This document shows positions 28,253-37,955 of a stretch of DNA of 64,000 nucleotides, in pieces. Position 1 is the stretch's first letter, and each line of letters opens with the position of its first letter. A program made the position numbers and the translations under genes. A model generated the notes under the pieces. The model searched no databases. It had not been told where the DNA came from and saw only the letters and a list, made by a program, of their open reading frames with translations. This DNA comes from Bacteroidota bacterium (GTDB lineage: Bacteria > Bacteroidota > Bacteroidia > Chitinophagales > LD1): positions 62,001-126,000 of the forward strand of contig JADKJG010000004.1 of NCBI GenBank assembly GCA_016722375.1, given 5' to 3'.

Positions 28253-31200
28253 TTAATCATGCTTAACTATTTGCTTAGCGGTACGCTGACTACCTACGTT
28301 GATTACCAGAAGATATATACCATTAGTCAAATCGCTCAAATCCATCTGATAACTTAGCGCGGTATTACTACTAGCTCTTGATGTTTTGAGAATTTGACCG
28401 GTTATTGAAAGTAATTCAAAAGAAACGTTTTCTGTTATTGAGTTAGGCAATCTAATCGTTATCGTGTTCGATGATGGATTGGGAAATACCTGCACTTCTA
28501 ATCCTGATGAATAAATATCTTTCACATCGACCATCCAATGCTCGTTAAAGTTAAAACGTGCCATAATCGCATCGGAATTGATAACCGGAGGGGCAAGTTG
28601 CCTGTAAGCATTGGAACAACATAAGGTGAAAAAATTATCAGACCAGTTAGTTGCAACTTTATAATTAGGGCTAGTTGTGCTGCCGGCTATATACCAGTAG
28701 TGATTATCGCTACTAGTGGAGTTTACAACTATCGCATTGCTTTTATCAGACAAGATACCGCCATAATATGTGGCCCAGATTCTTTCGTTATCAGAATTAA
28801 AATAACCCAGAAAGGCATCATCATAACCAAATGCCCTAATTGATCCCTCATTATAAAACCATGGGATGCCTGATGAGGGCTGATAAATATAAGAACTACT
28901 AGTGCTGTTTGTTTGGCCGGAAAAGAAAAGCCGGTTTTCAAAATCCACGGATAGTCCATTGATAACATCTTCACCCGATCCACCGTAATATGTGCCCCAT
29001 TCAAAAGCTCCGGCAGCGCTCAACTTTGCCATAAATCCGTCTGAAGCTCCGCCTCCATAAATGTAGGCTCCGATACCATTATCTTGGAAATATTTTGTTC
29101 CGCTCTTGCAAACAGGAAAACCACCACTGGTTGGCTCTTCACATAAAGTTGAATTAGGTGTAGATGAAGATGTACTCCCCCCGATATAAACATTGTTATT
29201 TCCGTCTAGGGCTATTGTTCTGGCCTCGTCGTTTCCTCCACCACCAAAATAAGTACTCCAATTATTTACCCCGACAGAAGTGAAACGTGCGAGGAAAGCA
29301 TCTTCGTTACCTCCGATAGTTCCTTGATTATAAGCCCCGATAGAAGCATTGTTTGTGATTGGCAAATTACCTGTTGTTTTACCTGTTACAAATAAGTTTG
29401 AGTTGCCGTCCATAGCTATGTCATAAATATAATCATCGTCTATACCTCCAAAAAAAGTACTCCAGGTAAGCTCACCCGTAGGGTCAAACCTCGCAATGAA
29501 ACCATCAGTTGCCCCGCCCTCTCCGTCGCTGTTATACGCGCCAACGGGATGGCACTTGGGAAATTCACCATCTCCCGGAACATCACAACTGGTTGAGGAG
29601 TAAGCATTTGTCGACGTATATCCACCCACGAAAAGGTTGTTAGATCCATCGTTCGTGATGGAACGTCCCGTTTCTTCTCCGCTTCCTCCAAAATAAGTAG
29701 CCCAACGGCTTAAAGGAAGCTGACCTCCACGCGCATTATCCAATCCTACAATAAAAGCGTCTCTGCTACCTTCAAGAGCGGTTTGGTGATAAACACCGCT
29801 ATTTGAAAAAGTAGGAAAGTCATCGCTTTCGGTATATCCAGTGATAAAAACTTTGCCAGTGGCCGTACCATTCCCAATCGTTTTAATCCCATAAGATTTT
29901 TCATCTGAGGTTCCTCCCCAGTAAGTTGCCCACAGGAATCGGTCTGCATCCTCCACTACCCCTTGTGTTGCGCCATTGGCAGAACCAAATTTGGATATAA
30001 AAGCATCATAGCCTCCAGCCGAAAACCTAAATGCTCCCAAAGATACACCCTTATTAACGGGAAAATCAGTGCTTTGCGTAAAGCCGCACACATAGACATT
30101 CCCGTCGCCATCTACTGCAAGATCTGTTCCTTCATCTGACCCTAACCCACCTAAATAAGTGGACCAGTCAGGTGAGCTTATGTGTTCAATATCGCGAGGC
30201 CCGCTTCTTTGCTCAATCACCAAATTTTTTCCATCATCAAAATCCCCCAACTCGAACCCGAACTCATTATCTCCCAAATCTTCATAAGCAATATCCACAT
30301 AAACTTTCTCATCTCCATCAAATTGATAGGCAATGAGGGTATCTTCTGATATATATGAACCACCTGCATAAATACGCAACTTGTTGGCTTCTGCAATTAT
30401 GCTGTCGGCTCCGTCATACTTCAACGCTCCGGTAGAAAATGTAACCGTGGGGTCTATCACCAATAATGATTTCATTCCCTCGCCGCTGGAATGAACCTGC
30501 CAATCTATACCGTTGTAAACATTTTTTTGAACAATTCGGCTATGCCCTTCAACTCCGGTAATAGCTTCCGGCAAATAGCCAAGAAAATAGTTCAGAAAAG
30601 CTTCTGTTTTTTCGGAAGTATAAGTTTTGAATTTTGAGTAAACATATTCTCCTCTTGATATGAAACTCATATCTATCCGGTATAAGGTATCTGTGGTGTT
30701 TACCGTGTCATCCGGCGCGTGAAGATGTGCAGTGACATAAGATAACCTTCCATCGCCCACATACATTTGCGGGTTTCCGGCATTGGTATAGTAAAACACG
30801 CTATCTGCTGGTAGGAGTCGGTACCTAATATTTGCCCCCGGTTTTCATAGAAGGCATAAGCCTCATTAGCGCCAGAGGTATCTATTGGGATAAATGCGGT
30901 TGTTTGTTGGTAAAACACCGTAGCATATACCGTATCCACAGGTCCGGTGCTGCGCCCTGTCACTAGTAAAAAAAACCGACTGACTAATTGCTCAATATAT
31001 GTGCCACCCCAGGTCTTGGCAAAACTGTAAGCTACATCATCACAATCCGCACAGCGACTGTATGTTTTTGTCCACTGCGCAGCGACATCCGCCTGATAGC
31101 TACTGGTCAGGAAGTTGATATGGCTGCCATTCTGAATACCTCCGGTAATAAAAACATTGCTGCTGTCATCCATCGCAACCGCATTGGCTATAGCAATACC

Positions 31201-32284
31201 CCCGGGAATGGAGGAAGTAATTGTCCTGTCCCATAAGAAAGTACTGTCGCTTTGATATGTCAGCGCTACAGCATTTTTTTCGCCAGTGTATTTGATCGCC
31301 GTAGCAGAAACGGCCAAAACTTGTGTAAATGGATTATAGGCCAATCCGGTGGGTAGCGTAGCAACACTACCCGGCGCTCTCCATTCTTCCACCCATTTTA
31401 CGTTTAGCCCTACATCAAATTTCATCAGTTTTACATGCGGATCTAATCCGGCAGAATCAGCCAGAGCCAACAGGTAAATATCACGAGTGACGCCATCTAC
31501 GGCTATATCTATGGCTTTCGTAAATTGATTTCTATCATTGCTTCCATAATTGATATGGTCAATTTCCCCATCATCTTTATAAAATGCTACCATCTGAGGT
31601 ATCCACTCCGTGGTGCTGACTCCCACTCCGCCAATCAATCCAATACAAGGCCCGCCCCCTATTTGTTGAGCTATAACTTCATCTTTCAATAACCGGACAG
31701 CAACATCCGGAGCCCCTACACTGTCGTGATATGCAATCCATATTTCATTTCCGGCAGTGTCATATTTCAGTAAGGTGAGCATGTAATCATCTACGTCCGT
31801 CTGCTCGGTCACCGCCACATAAACAAATCCCGAATCATCTACGAGCATCGAGGAGGAAATATCGTCACCCTCATAATCACCCTCATAATACTGTACCCAA
31901 AGCACATTCCCTTCGTTATCTACCCTACCGAAAATGACATCTCTGGAATCAGGTTCACCAAAAGTGCCCACTAAGTAAATATCATCTCCCTTTACTACCG
32001 CATCAGTAGCATAGGCTTCTACATTTTCAAGCATGGTTTCCCAAAGCACCACCCTCAGAGTCATATTTGCGAATGGCAATGTTATCTCCCAAAAGCGTGG
32101 AATAATCGCTGGTGATGACAATGGTATTATCCTCCTGATCTACATAGTTAAGGATATGATAGTCGGCTTGGTTAGCTATCGAGCTGGTAAGCGCCCATCG
32201 CTGATTTAACAGAGTTTGAGAAAATGAATTGCTAAAAATTAAGGATAGGAGTGTAATAACTCCAAGATGTAAAACTGTTTTCAT
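28253..32284 (-). CDS. large SBBP beta-propeller T9SS protein, two frameshifts
   Basis: About 1340 residues once joined. The first frame (32284 to 32027) has a signal peptide (VLHLGVITLLSLIFSNSFSQ) and ends after YDSEGG. The second frame continues LWETMLENVEAYATDAVVKG; a two-base loss near 32040-32056 explains the shift. It ends near 30810, where GG at 30814-30815 is probably one base short; the third frame continues SVFYYTNAGNPQMYVGDGRL. From about 30170 there are seven SBBP repeats (DWSTYLGGLGSDEGTDLAVD and relatives), one full propeller. A T9SS type A domain closes it (VFPNPSSNTITIRLPNS, QRTAKQIVKHD). Likely cell-surface; function unknown. Confidence 0.8.
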
Positions 32285-32527
32285 TGTATTTATTTTGAGG
32301 TTAATAAATCAACTCATGTACCGCTAAACAATATTCAAAATCTCTACATTCCTATCTATCTAAATGCGGCGTATTTTATACCAATTGAACAGCAAGCTAA
32401 ATTTATTTTTGTATTTGGTAAGCTTTGTTTTTTAACAGTCCTTGGCTTTATCCTTTAAATAGCTTATCTCGTCATTGAAATCCACAAACCCCATATTGTT
32501 TTCCCCCATTTTCAATCACTTAATTTC

Positions 32528-32767
32528 TATTCGCAGCAAGTCAGCGGCTATTCGTAACAGAATGAAAGCTAAGCGTGGCAGCTTAAACTTCAATCGTAAC
32601 AGAATAGACATTAATCGTAGCAAGTTAAAGTCTATTCGGAAAAAAAAAAAAAGTAGCGGTATAGCTTCTAATCGTAGCAGAATGAAAGCTAATTCGTAAC
32701 AGATTAGACTTTAATCTAGCAGAATAGAAGCTAATCGGTGCTAGTTCATGTCTGTTTGCAGGTTAGC
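32528..32767. repeat. 21-bp-period degenerate array 2 (TAATCGTARCAGAATRRAAGC)
   Basis: Units start at 32528, 32549, 32570, 32591, 32612, 32633, then after an enlarged unit containing an A13 run at 32669, 32690, 32712, 32732 and 32753. The typical unit begins TAATCGTARCAG and is followed by AATRRAAGC or a GTTAAAGTC variant. The period is 21 with steps of 20 and 22 near the end. The array lies about 340 bp before the Fn3-like gene at 33108. The rest of 32285-32527 shows nothing I can name. Confidence 0.8.
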
Positions 32768-32997
32768 TTTGGGTTTATATAATTTGGTTAGCCAAATGTT
32801 CCATAACCATAAGGCTAATTAGCGGCATTGACCGCTTTATTATATGTATTAGCCTAAAAATAAAGTACTATTAGTATAATACAAAGTATATGTTTTATAA
32901 TATGCTTATAAAAATGAAACAAGCTGAAATGTACTGCCGTATAATATTGTATATGCTTTTGCTTTATGTACATAATATCGTTCTTGTAAATAAACAG

Positions 32998-33100
32998 AGG
33001 GGAATGAAGTCCCGCTTTAAAAAACTTCTACTATGGTTTCACCAAAAGAGAGGAATGAAGTCTCGCTTGAAAAAACTTCTAAACTTGTTCAACAAAAACT
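32998..33100 (+). repeat. 51-bp tandem duplication before Fn3-like gene B
   Basis: GGAATGAAGTCCCGCTTTAA begins at 33001 and recurs as GGAATGAAGTCTCGCTTGAA at 33052, an offset of exactly 51 (17 codons). A 70-codon frame at 32890-33102 reads through both copies, giving two cationic amphipathic 17-mers (RGMKSRFKKLLLWFHQK and RGMKSRLKKLLNLFNKN) after a hydrophobic N-terminus. It may be a small protein or only a leader repeat; I give the coding option about one chance in four. Confidence 0.6.
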
Positions 33101-33107
33101 AAATGTC

Positions 33108-33716
33108 ATGAAACTAAAAATGGGCTTTTTAGGATTGAGTATCGCTGAGGTGATAGATAGATCCACGCTTATAGTGACTAAGATGACGGGAAACCCGAAC
33201 TTTCCCACACCTGATCCGACGCTGGCTGATGTAACGACCGCTGCGGATGCACTTCTGGCTGCGTACAACAATTCGCGCGACGGAGGTAAGACACTGACAG
33301 CCACCATGCGTTTGCGCCTGAAAGAGCTAATGGAGCTTAACAGGAAGCTGGCAGCGTATGTGCAGGCAGAGTCTTCGGGGGGTGAGGAAATCATCTTGTC
33401 CAGTGGTTTTGACGTGGTAAGGAGAGGTGATCCTACTCAGGTGGCGCAGGTGCATAACCTGCGCCTCCAACACGGCATTCCTGTCGGTAGCATTCGTGCT
33501 ATCTGGGACAGAGTCGTGGGAGCGGGTGCCTATGTAGTGGAGCTTTCGGATACGGATGCCAATGGTCCGTTCAGTTTCCACCTTTGCACACTCAAAACCC
33601 GGTTAGATTTCACTGGTTTGGTGCCTGGTAAATTGTACTGGATACGTATCTACGCAGTAGGTCGTCACAGTACCGGATTGCCGAGCGACATCAGTGTACA
33701 CACCGCGAGCATCTAA
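33108..33716 (+). CDS. fibronectin type III-like protein of the array-associated family, member B
   Basis: 202 residues from the ATG at 33108. The longer frame from 33033 runs through the tandem duplication and is not family sequence. Residues 1-95 are helical with the signature MTGNPNFPTPDPTLADVTTA (about 26-45) and a KELMELNRKLAAYVQAESSG helix. Residues 105-202 form an Fn3-like domain (VHNLRLQHGIPVGSIRAIWD, GLVPGKLYWIRIYAVGRHST). No signal peptide or sorting domain is seen. Related to the proteins at 9593-10255 and 52264-52508. Function unknown. Followed by a perfect 12-bp-stem terminator. Confidence 0.75.
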   Translation: MKLKMGFLGLSIAEVIDRSTLIVTKMTGNPNFPTPDPTLADVTTAADALLAAYNNSRDGGKTLTATMRLRLKELMELNRKLAAYVQAESSGGEEIILSSGFDVVRRGDPTQVAQVHNLRLQHGIPVGSIRAIWDRVVGAGAYVVELSDTDANGPFSFHLCTLKTRLDFTGLVPGKLYWIRIYAVGRHSTGLPSDISVHTASI

Positions 33717-33724
33717 CATGTTGG

Positions 33725-33743
33725 AGTCCGCCCTTGGCGGACT
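33725..33743 (+). terminator. stem-loop after Fn3-like gene B (no T tract)
   Basis: AGTCCGCC, loop CTT, GGCGGACT: a perfect 8-bp stem 8 bases after the stop. The following bases are A-rich, not T-rich, so on this strand it may be an mRNA end-stabilising hairpin. Confidence 0.45.
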
Positions 33744-33797
33744 ATTTCAAAAAAAATGATTCACATCATTTTCGTCACAGGCTCTTATAGCCTGAAT

Positions 33798-33830
33798 GAA
33801 AGTCCCGCCGAGGCGGGACTTTCTGTTTTT
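33798..33830 (+). terminator. intrinsic terminator
   Basis: GAAAGTCCCGCC (33798-33809), GA, GGCGGGACTTTC (33812-33823), then TGTTTTT. A perfect 12-bp stem with a T tract, about 80 bases past Fn3-like gene B. Confidence 0.85.
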
Positions 33831-33954
33831 AATCGAAAATTAACTTGATTGGAAGAGAATATGGAAAAAGAAACAATCTCCGCCAATTTGTATACCTTCA
33901 AAACTTCCCTACTGCTTAAATTCTTTTTTCTTTGCGACAATCAAAACAGAAGGG

Positions 33955-34698
33955 ATGTTATTAAAAAACAAAACAGCACTCATCACCGGCGGCTCCCGCG
34001 GAATTGGCTATGCCCTCGTCAAGCGGTTTGTCGCCGAAGGATGCAACGTGGCTTTCACCTACCTAAGCTCGGATGAAAAAGCAAAAAAGTTTGAAGAAGA
34101 ACTGGCTGCTTCGGGTGTCAAAGCCAAGGCATATAAAAGTGATGCAGGCTCCTATTCCGATTCCGAAAAGTTAGTCGAGGAAGTGGTAAAAGAATTTGGA
34201 ACGATAGATATATTGGTGAATAATGCAGGCATTACACGCGACAACTTAATCCTTCGGATGAATGAACAGCAGTGGGATGAAGTGATAGCCGCCAATCTGA
34301 AATCTGTTTTCAACCTGACCAAACACGTATCGAAAGTGATGTTGAAGAATAGAAACGGTTCCATCATCAACCTCACATCCATTGTGGGAGTCAAGGGCCA
34401 AGCCGGCCAATCAAACTACGCAGCATCCAAAGCCGGAATCATCGGGTTCACCAAATCTATTGCCGAAGAATTTGGCTCGCGCAATATCCGTTGCAACGCC
34501 ATCGCGCCCGGTTTCATCGAAACCGACATGACCGCTGTGCTGCCCGAAGAAACACGGAAAAACATTCTCGCTCAGGTGCCTATGAAACGCATGGGGCAGC
34601 CCGAAGAAGTGGCGAGCGTAGCGGTGTTTCTCGGCTGCGACCTGTCGAGTTATGTTTCGGGACAGGTCATCAGCGTATGCGGAGCGATGAGTCGCTAA
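33955..34698 (+). CDS. fabG: 3-oxoacyl-[acyl-carrier-protein] reductase
   Basis: 247 residues, short-chain dehydrogenase. Reduces 3-oxoacyl-ACP with NADPH in fatty acid elongation. Cofactor motif TGGSRGIGYALV, NNAG motif in DILVNNAGITRDNLILRMNE, catalytic Ser in INLTSIVGVKGQ, and the YxxxK pair in SNYAASKAGIIGFTKS. The end (EEVASVAVFLGCDLSSYVSG) is standard, but the last residues are VCGAMSR where VDGGM is usual, so Asp and Gly are replaced by Cys and Gly-Ala. Single gene, started soon after the terminator region. Confidence 0.9.
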   Translation: MLLKNKTALITGGSRGIGYALVKRFVAEGCNVAFTYLSSDEKAKKFEEELAASGVKAKAYKSDAGSYSDSEKLVEEVVKEFGTIDILVNNAGITRDNLILRMNEQQWDEVIAANLKSVFNLTKHVSKVMLKNRNGSIINLTSIVGVKGQAGQSNYAASKAGIIGFTKSIAEEFGSRNIRCNAIAPGFIETDMTAVLPEETRKNILAQVPMKRMGQPEEVASVAVFLGCDLSSYVSGQVISVCGAMSR

Positions 34699-34764
34699 GA
34701 TACATCTCCCTCGCGGAGACCGGCCCATTTGATATTGGTTAATATTACTCCCTAAAACTTCATT

Positions 34765-36876
34765 TTGAACAGCGGCCTTTCTTTTCAATATCCTGTCTGG
34801 TTTCTTTTGCTGTGCTTTGCATTGGGCGCAGCTTATGCTTTCATTCTTTATTACCGCGACCATACCTTTGATGAAAAATCTTCCGGCACCGCAAACTGGA
34901 AACGAGGCATGGCTTTGTTTCGCTTTCTGGCCGTTTCTATCTTGGCGATATTGCTTTTGTCCCCCTTCATCCGTGCCAGAAATACGCAAACCTTCAAACC
35001 GATAGTTGCCATTGTTCAGGACAATAGTGAATCCGTTAAAACTGGTTTGGGAAAGGATACTGCTGCTTATGCAGAAAGGTTAACGAAACTAGAGGAAGAA
35101 CTAAGCGGAAAATATGAAGTGCAAGAATTTTCGGCGGGCGATGATTTGAGAAAGGGAATTGATTTCTCGTTCCGTGATAGATCTACCAATCTGAGCGAAG
35201 CCATCGAGCAGATAAACGATCTGTTTTATAATCAGAATCTCGGTGCCGTGGTCATTGCCTCAGATGGCATCTATAATCGGGGTATCAATCCGGTTTATTC
35301 GGCGGCCAAAGCAAGCTATTCTATCTATACCATAGCCTTGGGAGATACTACGATTCAAAAAGATCAGAAGGTTTCCAACGCTTATTTCAACAACATCGCT
35401 TTTTTGAATGATCAATTCGCTATGCGGGTAGATGTGGAGGCAACCAACTTGTCGGGGAAAAATTCAACGCTACATATCTACGAACTGCAAGCCGGTGGTC
35501 AAGCTAAGTTGCTTCAGTCGAAGGAGGTGAATTATAATTCAGACAATTTCTTCCAATCCCTTGATTTCATTCTGCCTGCCGACAAAACCGGAATCATTCA
35601 TTATCGGATAACACTGGCGAACGTAGATGGAGAAGTTACTTACAAGAACAACAGCCGCGATATTTTTATAGAAGTATTGGACGGAAGGCAGAAGATTTTG
35701 TTGGTAGCAAATTCCCCGCATCCCGATATCGCTTGCTTCAAAGCCGCTATTGAAAGCAACCGGAATTATCAATTGGATGTAGAATACGCTCAAACATTTT
35801 CGAAAAAACTGAATGAATATAATCTGGTGATACTTCATCAATTACCTTCGTCCGTCAATCATGTCAGCAATATATTAAAGGAGGCTGCCGAGCAGAAAAA
35901 GTCTTTGTTGTTTGTTGTGGGTTCGCAAACGCTGTTGACTGAATTCTCAAAGGTGCAGAATGCAGTTTCCATTCGTGGCAATGGTACACAGTTGAATGAG
36001 GTAACCGCAAATGTGTCTAAGGAGTTTGCTCTGTTTACGTTGTCAGACCGCACCCTGCAAACCGTTTCCAAATTGCCGCCATTCTTTTGTGCCTTTGGGG
36101 AATTCACCGCTAATCCGTCTTCTAAAATAATGCTTTACCAGAAAATCAATTCAGTTCTAACGGATTTTCCGCTCTGGCTCTTTAACGAAACGGGCGAGGT
36201 GAAAACAGGAGTGATTTGCGGCGAGGGTTTATGGCGGTGGCGCTTGCAGGACTTCATGATGAATAAGAATCAAGAGGCCACAGATGAGTTGATCAACAAA
36301 ACGGTTCAATACTTATCTGTGAAAGGCGACAAGCGCCCATTTCGTGTTTCCTTGCCTAAAAACATTTTTCAAGATAATGAGGCAATTACTTTTGATGCAC
36401 AACTCTATAATGCGAATTATGAGTTGGTCAACGCGCCAGAGGTTGCGATGCTTATAAAAGATGAAGAAGGAAAGGAGTACAAATATTCGTTCAATAAAAC
36501 AGAGCACGCTTACAACCTGAATGCCGGATTTCTACCGGTGGGAAATTACTCCTACGAAGCATCAGCCCGATTTGGCAATGCAACGTTAAACACCCAAGGT
36601 AAGTTTTCTGTCAGCCCGCTTCAATTAGAAGATGTTAGAACTAGGGCAGATCACCAAGTGATGTATCAACTAGCATCGCAGCATCAGGGCAACATGCACC
36701 ATCTGAATGACATGGATAAAATCGCCGGTGAAATTGATGCAGCAAACCATTTGAAACCCGTTCTATACGACACCTTCACCACAGAAAATGCGATTCATTT
36801 CAAGTGGATTTTGTTGTTGTTGCTGTCGCTGATTTCCGCTGAGTGGTTCATTCGGAAATATTTGGGTGGTTATTAG
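34765..36876 (+). CDS. membrane protein with von Willebrand A-like domain
   Basis: 703 residues, TTG start. Two N-terminal membrane segments (PVWFLLLCFALGAAYAFILY and MALFRFLAVSILAILLLSPF) and one at the C-terminus (WILLLLLSLISAEWFIRKYL). Between them is a VWA-like domain with a MIDAS-type DNSES sequence near residue 90 (IVAIVQDNSESVK) and VVIASDGIYNRG near 175. Large proteins of this shape are widespread in Bacteroidota and related to BatA-type proteins, function undefined. It precedes tsaC by 6 bases. Confidence 0.75.
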   Translation: MNSGLSFQYPVWFLLLCFALGAAYAFILYYRDHTFDEKSSGTANWKRGMALFRFLAVSILAILLLSPFIRARNTQTFKPIVAIVQDNSESVKTGLGKDTAAYAERLTKLEEELSGKYEVQEFSAGDDLRKGIDFSFRDRSTNLSEAIEQINDLFYNQNLGAVVIASDGIYNRGINPVYSAAKASYSIYTIALGDTTIQKDQKVSNAYFNNIAFLNDQFAMRVDVEATNLSGKNSTLHIYELQAGGQAKLLQSKEVNYNSDNFFQSLDFILPADKTGIIHYRITLANVDGEVTYKNNSRDIFIEVLDGRQKILLVANSPHPDIACFKAAIESNRNYQLDVEYAQTFSKKLNEYNLVILHQLPSSVNHVSNILKEAAEQKKSLLFVVGSQTLLTEFSKVQNAVSIRGNGTQLNEVTANVSKEFALFTLSDRTLQTVSKLPPFFCAFGEFTANPSSKIMLYQKINSVLTDFPLWLFNETGEVKTGVICGEGLWRWRLQDFMMNKNQEATDELINKTVQYLSVKGDKRPFRVSLPKNIFQDNEAITFDAQLYNANYELVNAPEVAMLIKDEEGKEYKYSFNKTEHAYNLNAGFLPVGNYSYEASARFGNATLNTQGKFSVSPLQLEDVRTRADHQVMYQLASQHQGNMHHLNDMDKIAGEIDAANHLKPVLYDTFTTENAIHFKWILLLLLSLISAEWFIRKYLGGY

Positions 36877-36882
36877 GCATAT

Positions 36883-37848
36883 ATGTTTCATACAGAGATT
36901 GGCCAGGACATTCACAAAGCCAAAGCACTTTTATTAGAGGACTCGGTTGTCGCTATTCCCACCGAAACGGTCTATGGATTGGCTGCTAACGCATTGTCTG
37001 AGGAAGCGGTCGTAAAAATATTTGCTGCGAAGAATCGCCCTTTTTTCGACCCGCTGATTGTACATACCTATTCATTAGATGCGATGAGAAAGTATGTGGA
37101 AGACATACCGGCAAAAGCAATAATACTATTGCAGCAGTTCTCGCCCGGCCCCATCACACTACTTCTTAAAAAGAAAATAATTATTCCTGACTTGGTTACT
37201 TCCGGTTTGGATACCGTAGCCATGCGCATCCCCAATCATCCTTTGACCCTCTCTTTGCTTAGGGAACTAGAATTTCCTTTGGCTGCGCCCAGCGCCAATC
37301 CATTCGGATATATCAGCCCAACAACAGCGCAGCACGTGGCTGACCAACTGCAAGGGAAAATTCCCTACATCCTTGATGGCGGAGTGGCTACGGTAGGAGT
37401 AGAGTCCACCATAGTAGGTTTTGAAGGCGAGCAACCGGTAGTCTTCCGACTTGGTGGATTGACGATTGAAAAAATCGAAAGGGTCATTGGCAAGGTTCAG
37501 ATACGGATACAGGATAGTTCCAATCCGGCTGCTCCGGGCATGTTGAGCAGTCATTATGCACCGATTAAAAAATTGAGGTTAGTAGGAGAGGAGAGTCATG
37601 AACTTGAGAAGTTGGACAAGCGAAGGATGGGAGTCATTGCTTTTGATAAATATATAGAAACGATTTCGAAGGAAAACCAAATTTTACTTTCCCCTAAAGG
37701 AGATTTGAGCGAGGCAGCAAAGAACTTATTTGCCGCCATGAGAAGGTTAGATAATAGTAATGTGGATTTGATTTTGGCAGTACACTTTCCTGACATTGGG
37801 TTGGGAAGAGCTATAAATGACCGGTTAAAAAGAGCGAGTACGACATAG
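36883..37848 (+). CDS. sua5: L-threonylcarbamoyladenylate synthase, Sua5 type
   Basis: 321 residues. Makes threonylcarbamoyl-AMP for the t6A modification of tRNAs that read ANN codons. The YrdC fold spans residues 1-205, with AIPTETVYGLAANALSEEAV, the KNRPFFDPLIVH motif, AMRIPNHPLTLSLL and LAAPSANPFGYISPTTAQHV. The C-terminal 110 residues (PGMLSSHYAPIKKLRLVG onward) are the Sua5 domain that the shorter TsaC lacks. It starts 6 bases after the VWA gene, suggesting one transcript. Confidence 0.93.
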   Translation: MFHTEIGQDIHKAKALLLEDSVVAIPTETVYGLAANALSEEAVVKIFAAKNRPFFDPLIVHTYSLDAMRKYVEDIPAKAIILLQQFSPGPITLLLKKKIIIPDLVTSGLDTVAMRIPNHPLTLSLLRELEFPLAAPSANPFGYISPTTAQHVADQLQGKIPYILDGGVATVGVESTIVGFEGEQPVVFRLGGLTIEKIERVIGKVQIRIQDSSNPAAPGMLSSHYAPIKKLRLVGEESHELEKLDKRRMGVIAFDKYIETISKENQILLSPKGDLSEAAKNLFAAMRRLDNSNVDLILAVHFPDIGLGRAINDRLKRASTT

Positions 37849-37926
37849 GTATCTCAAAAATCCGAGACCACTTTTATGAGATGGACAACTGGTTTTAATG
37901 TAGAAATCGCGTTTACTTTGTTAGAA

Positions 37927-37934
37927 TATATTTG
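37927..37934 (+). promoter_or_regulatory. putative -7 element (TATATTTG) before tyrS
   Basis: TATATTTG matches TAnnTTTG and lies 21 bases before the tyrS ATG. No TTTG is found 19-21 bases further upstream. It also overlaps the longer UUG-started frame, which supports the later ATG. Confidence 0.5.
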
Positions 37935-37955
37935 CGTCAAAATTCAAAACAGTTT

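Noticed and set aside
34411..34989. 192-codon open frame on the minus strand
   Set aside because: It runs opposite the end of fabG and the start of the VWA gene, crosses their gap and resembles no family.
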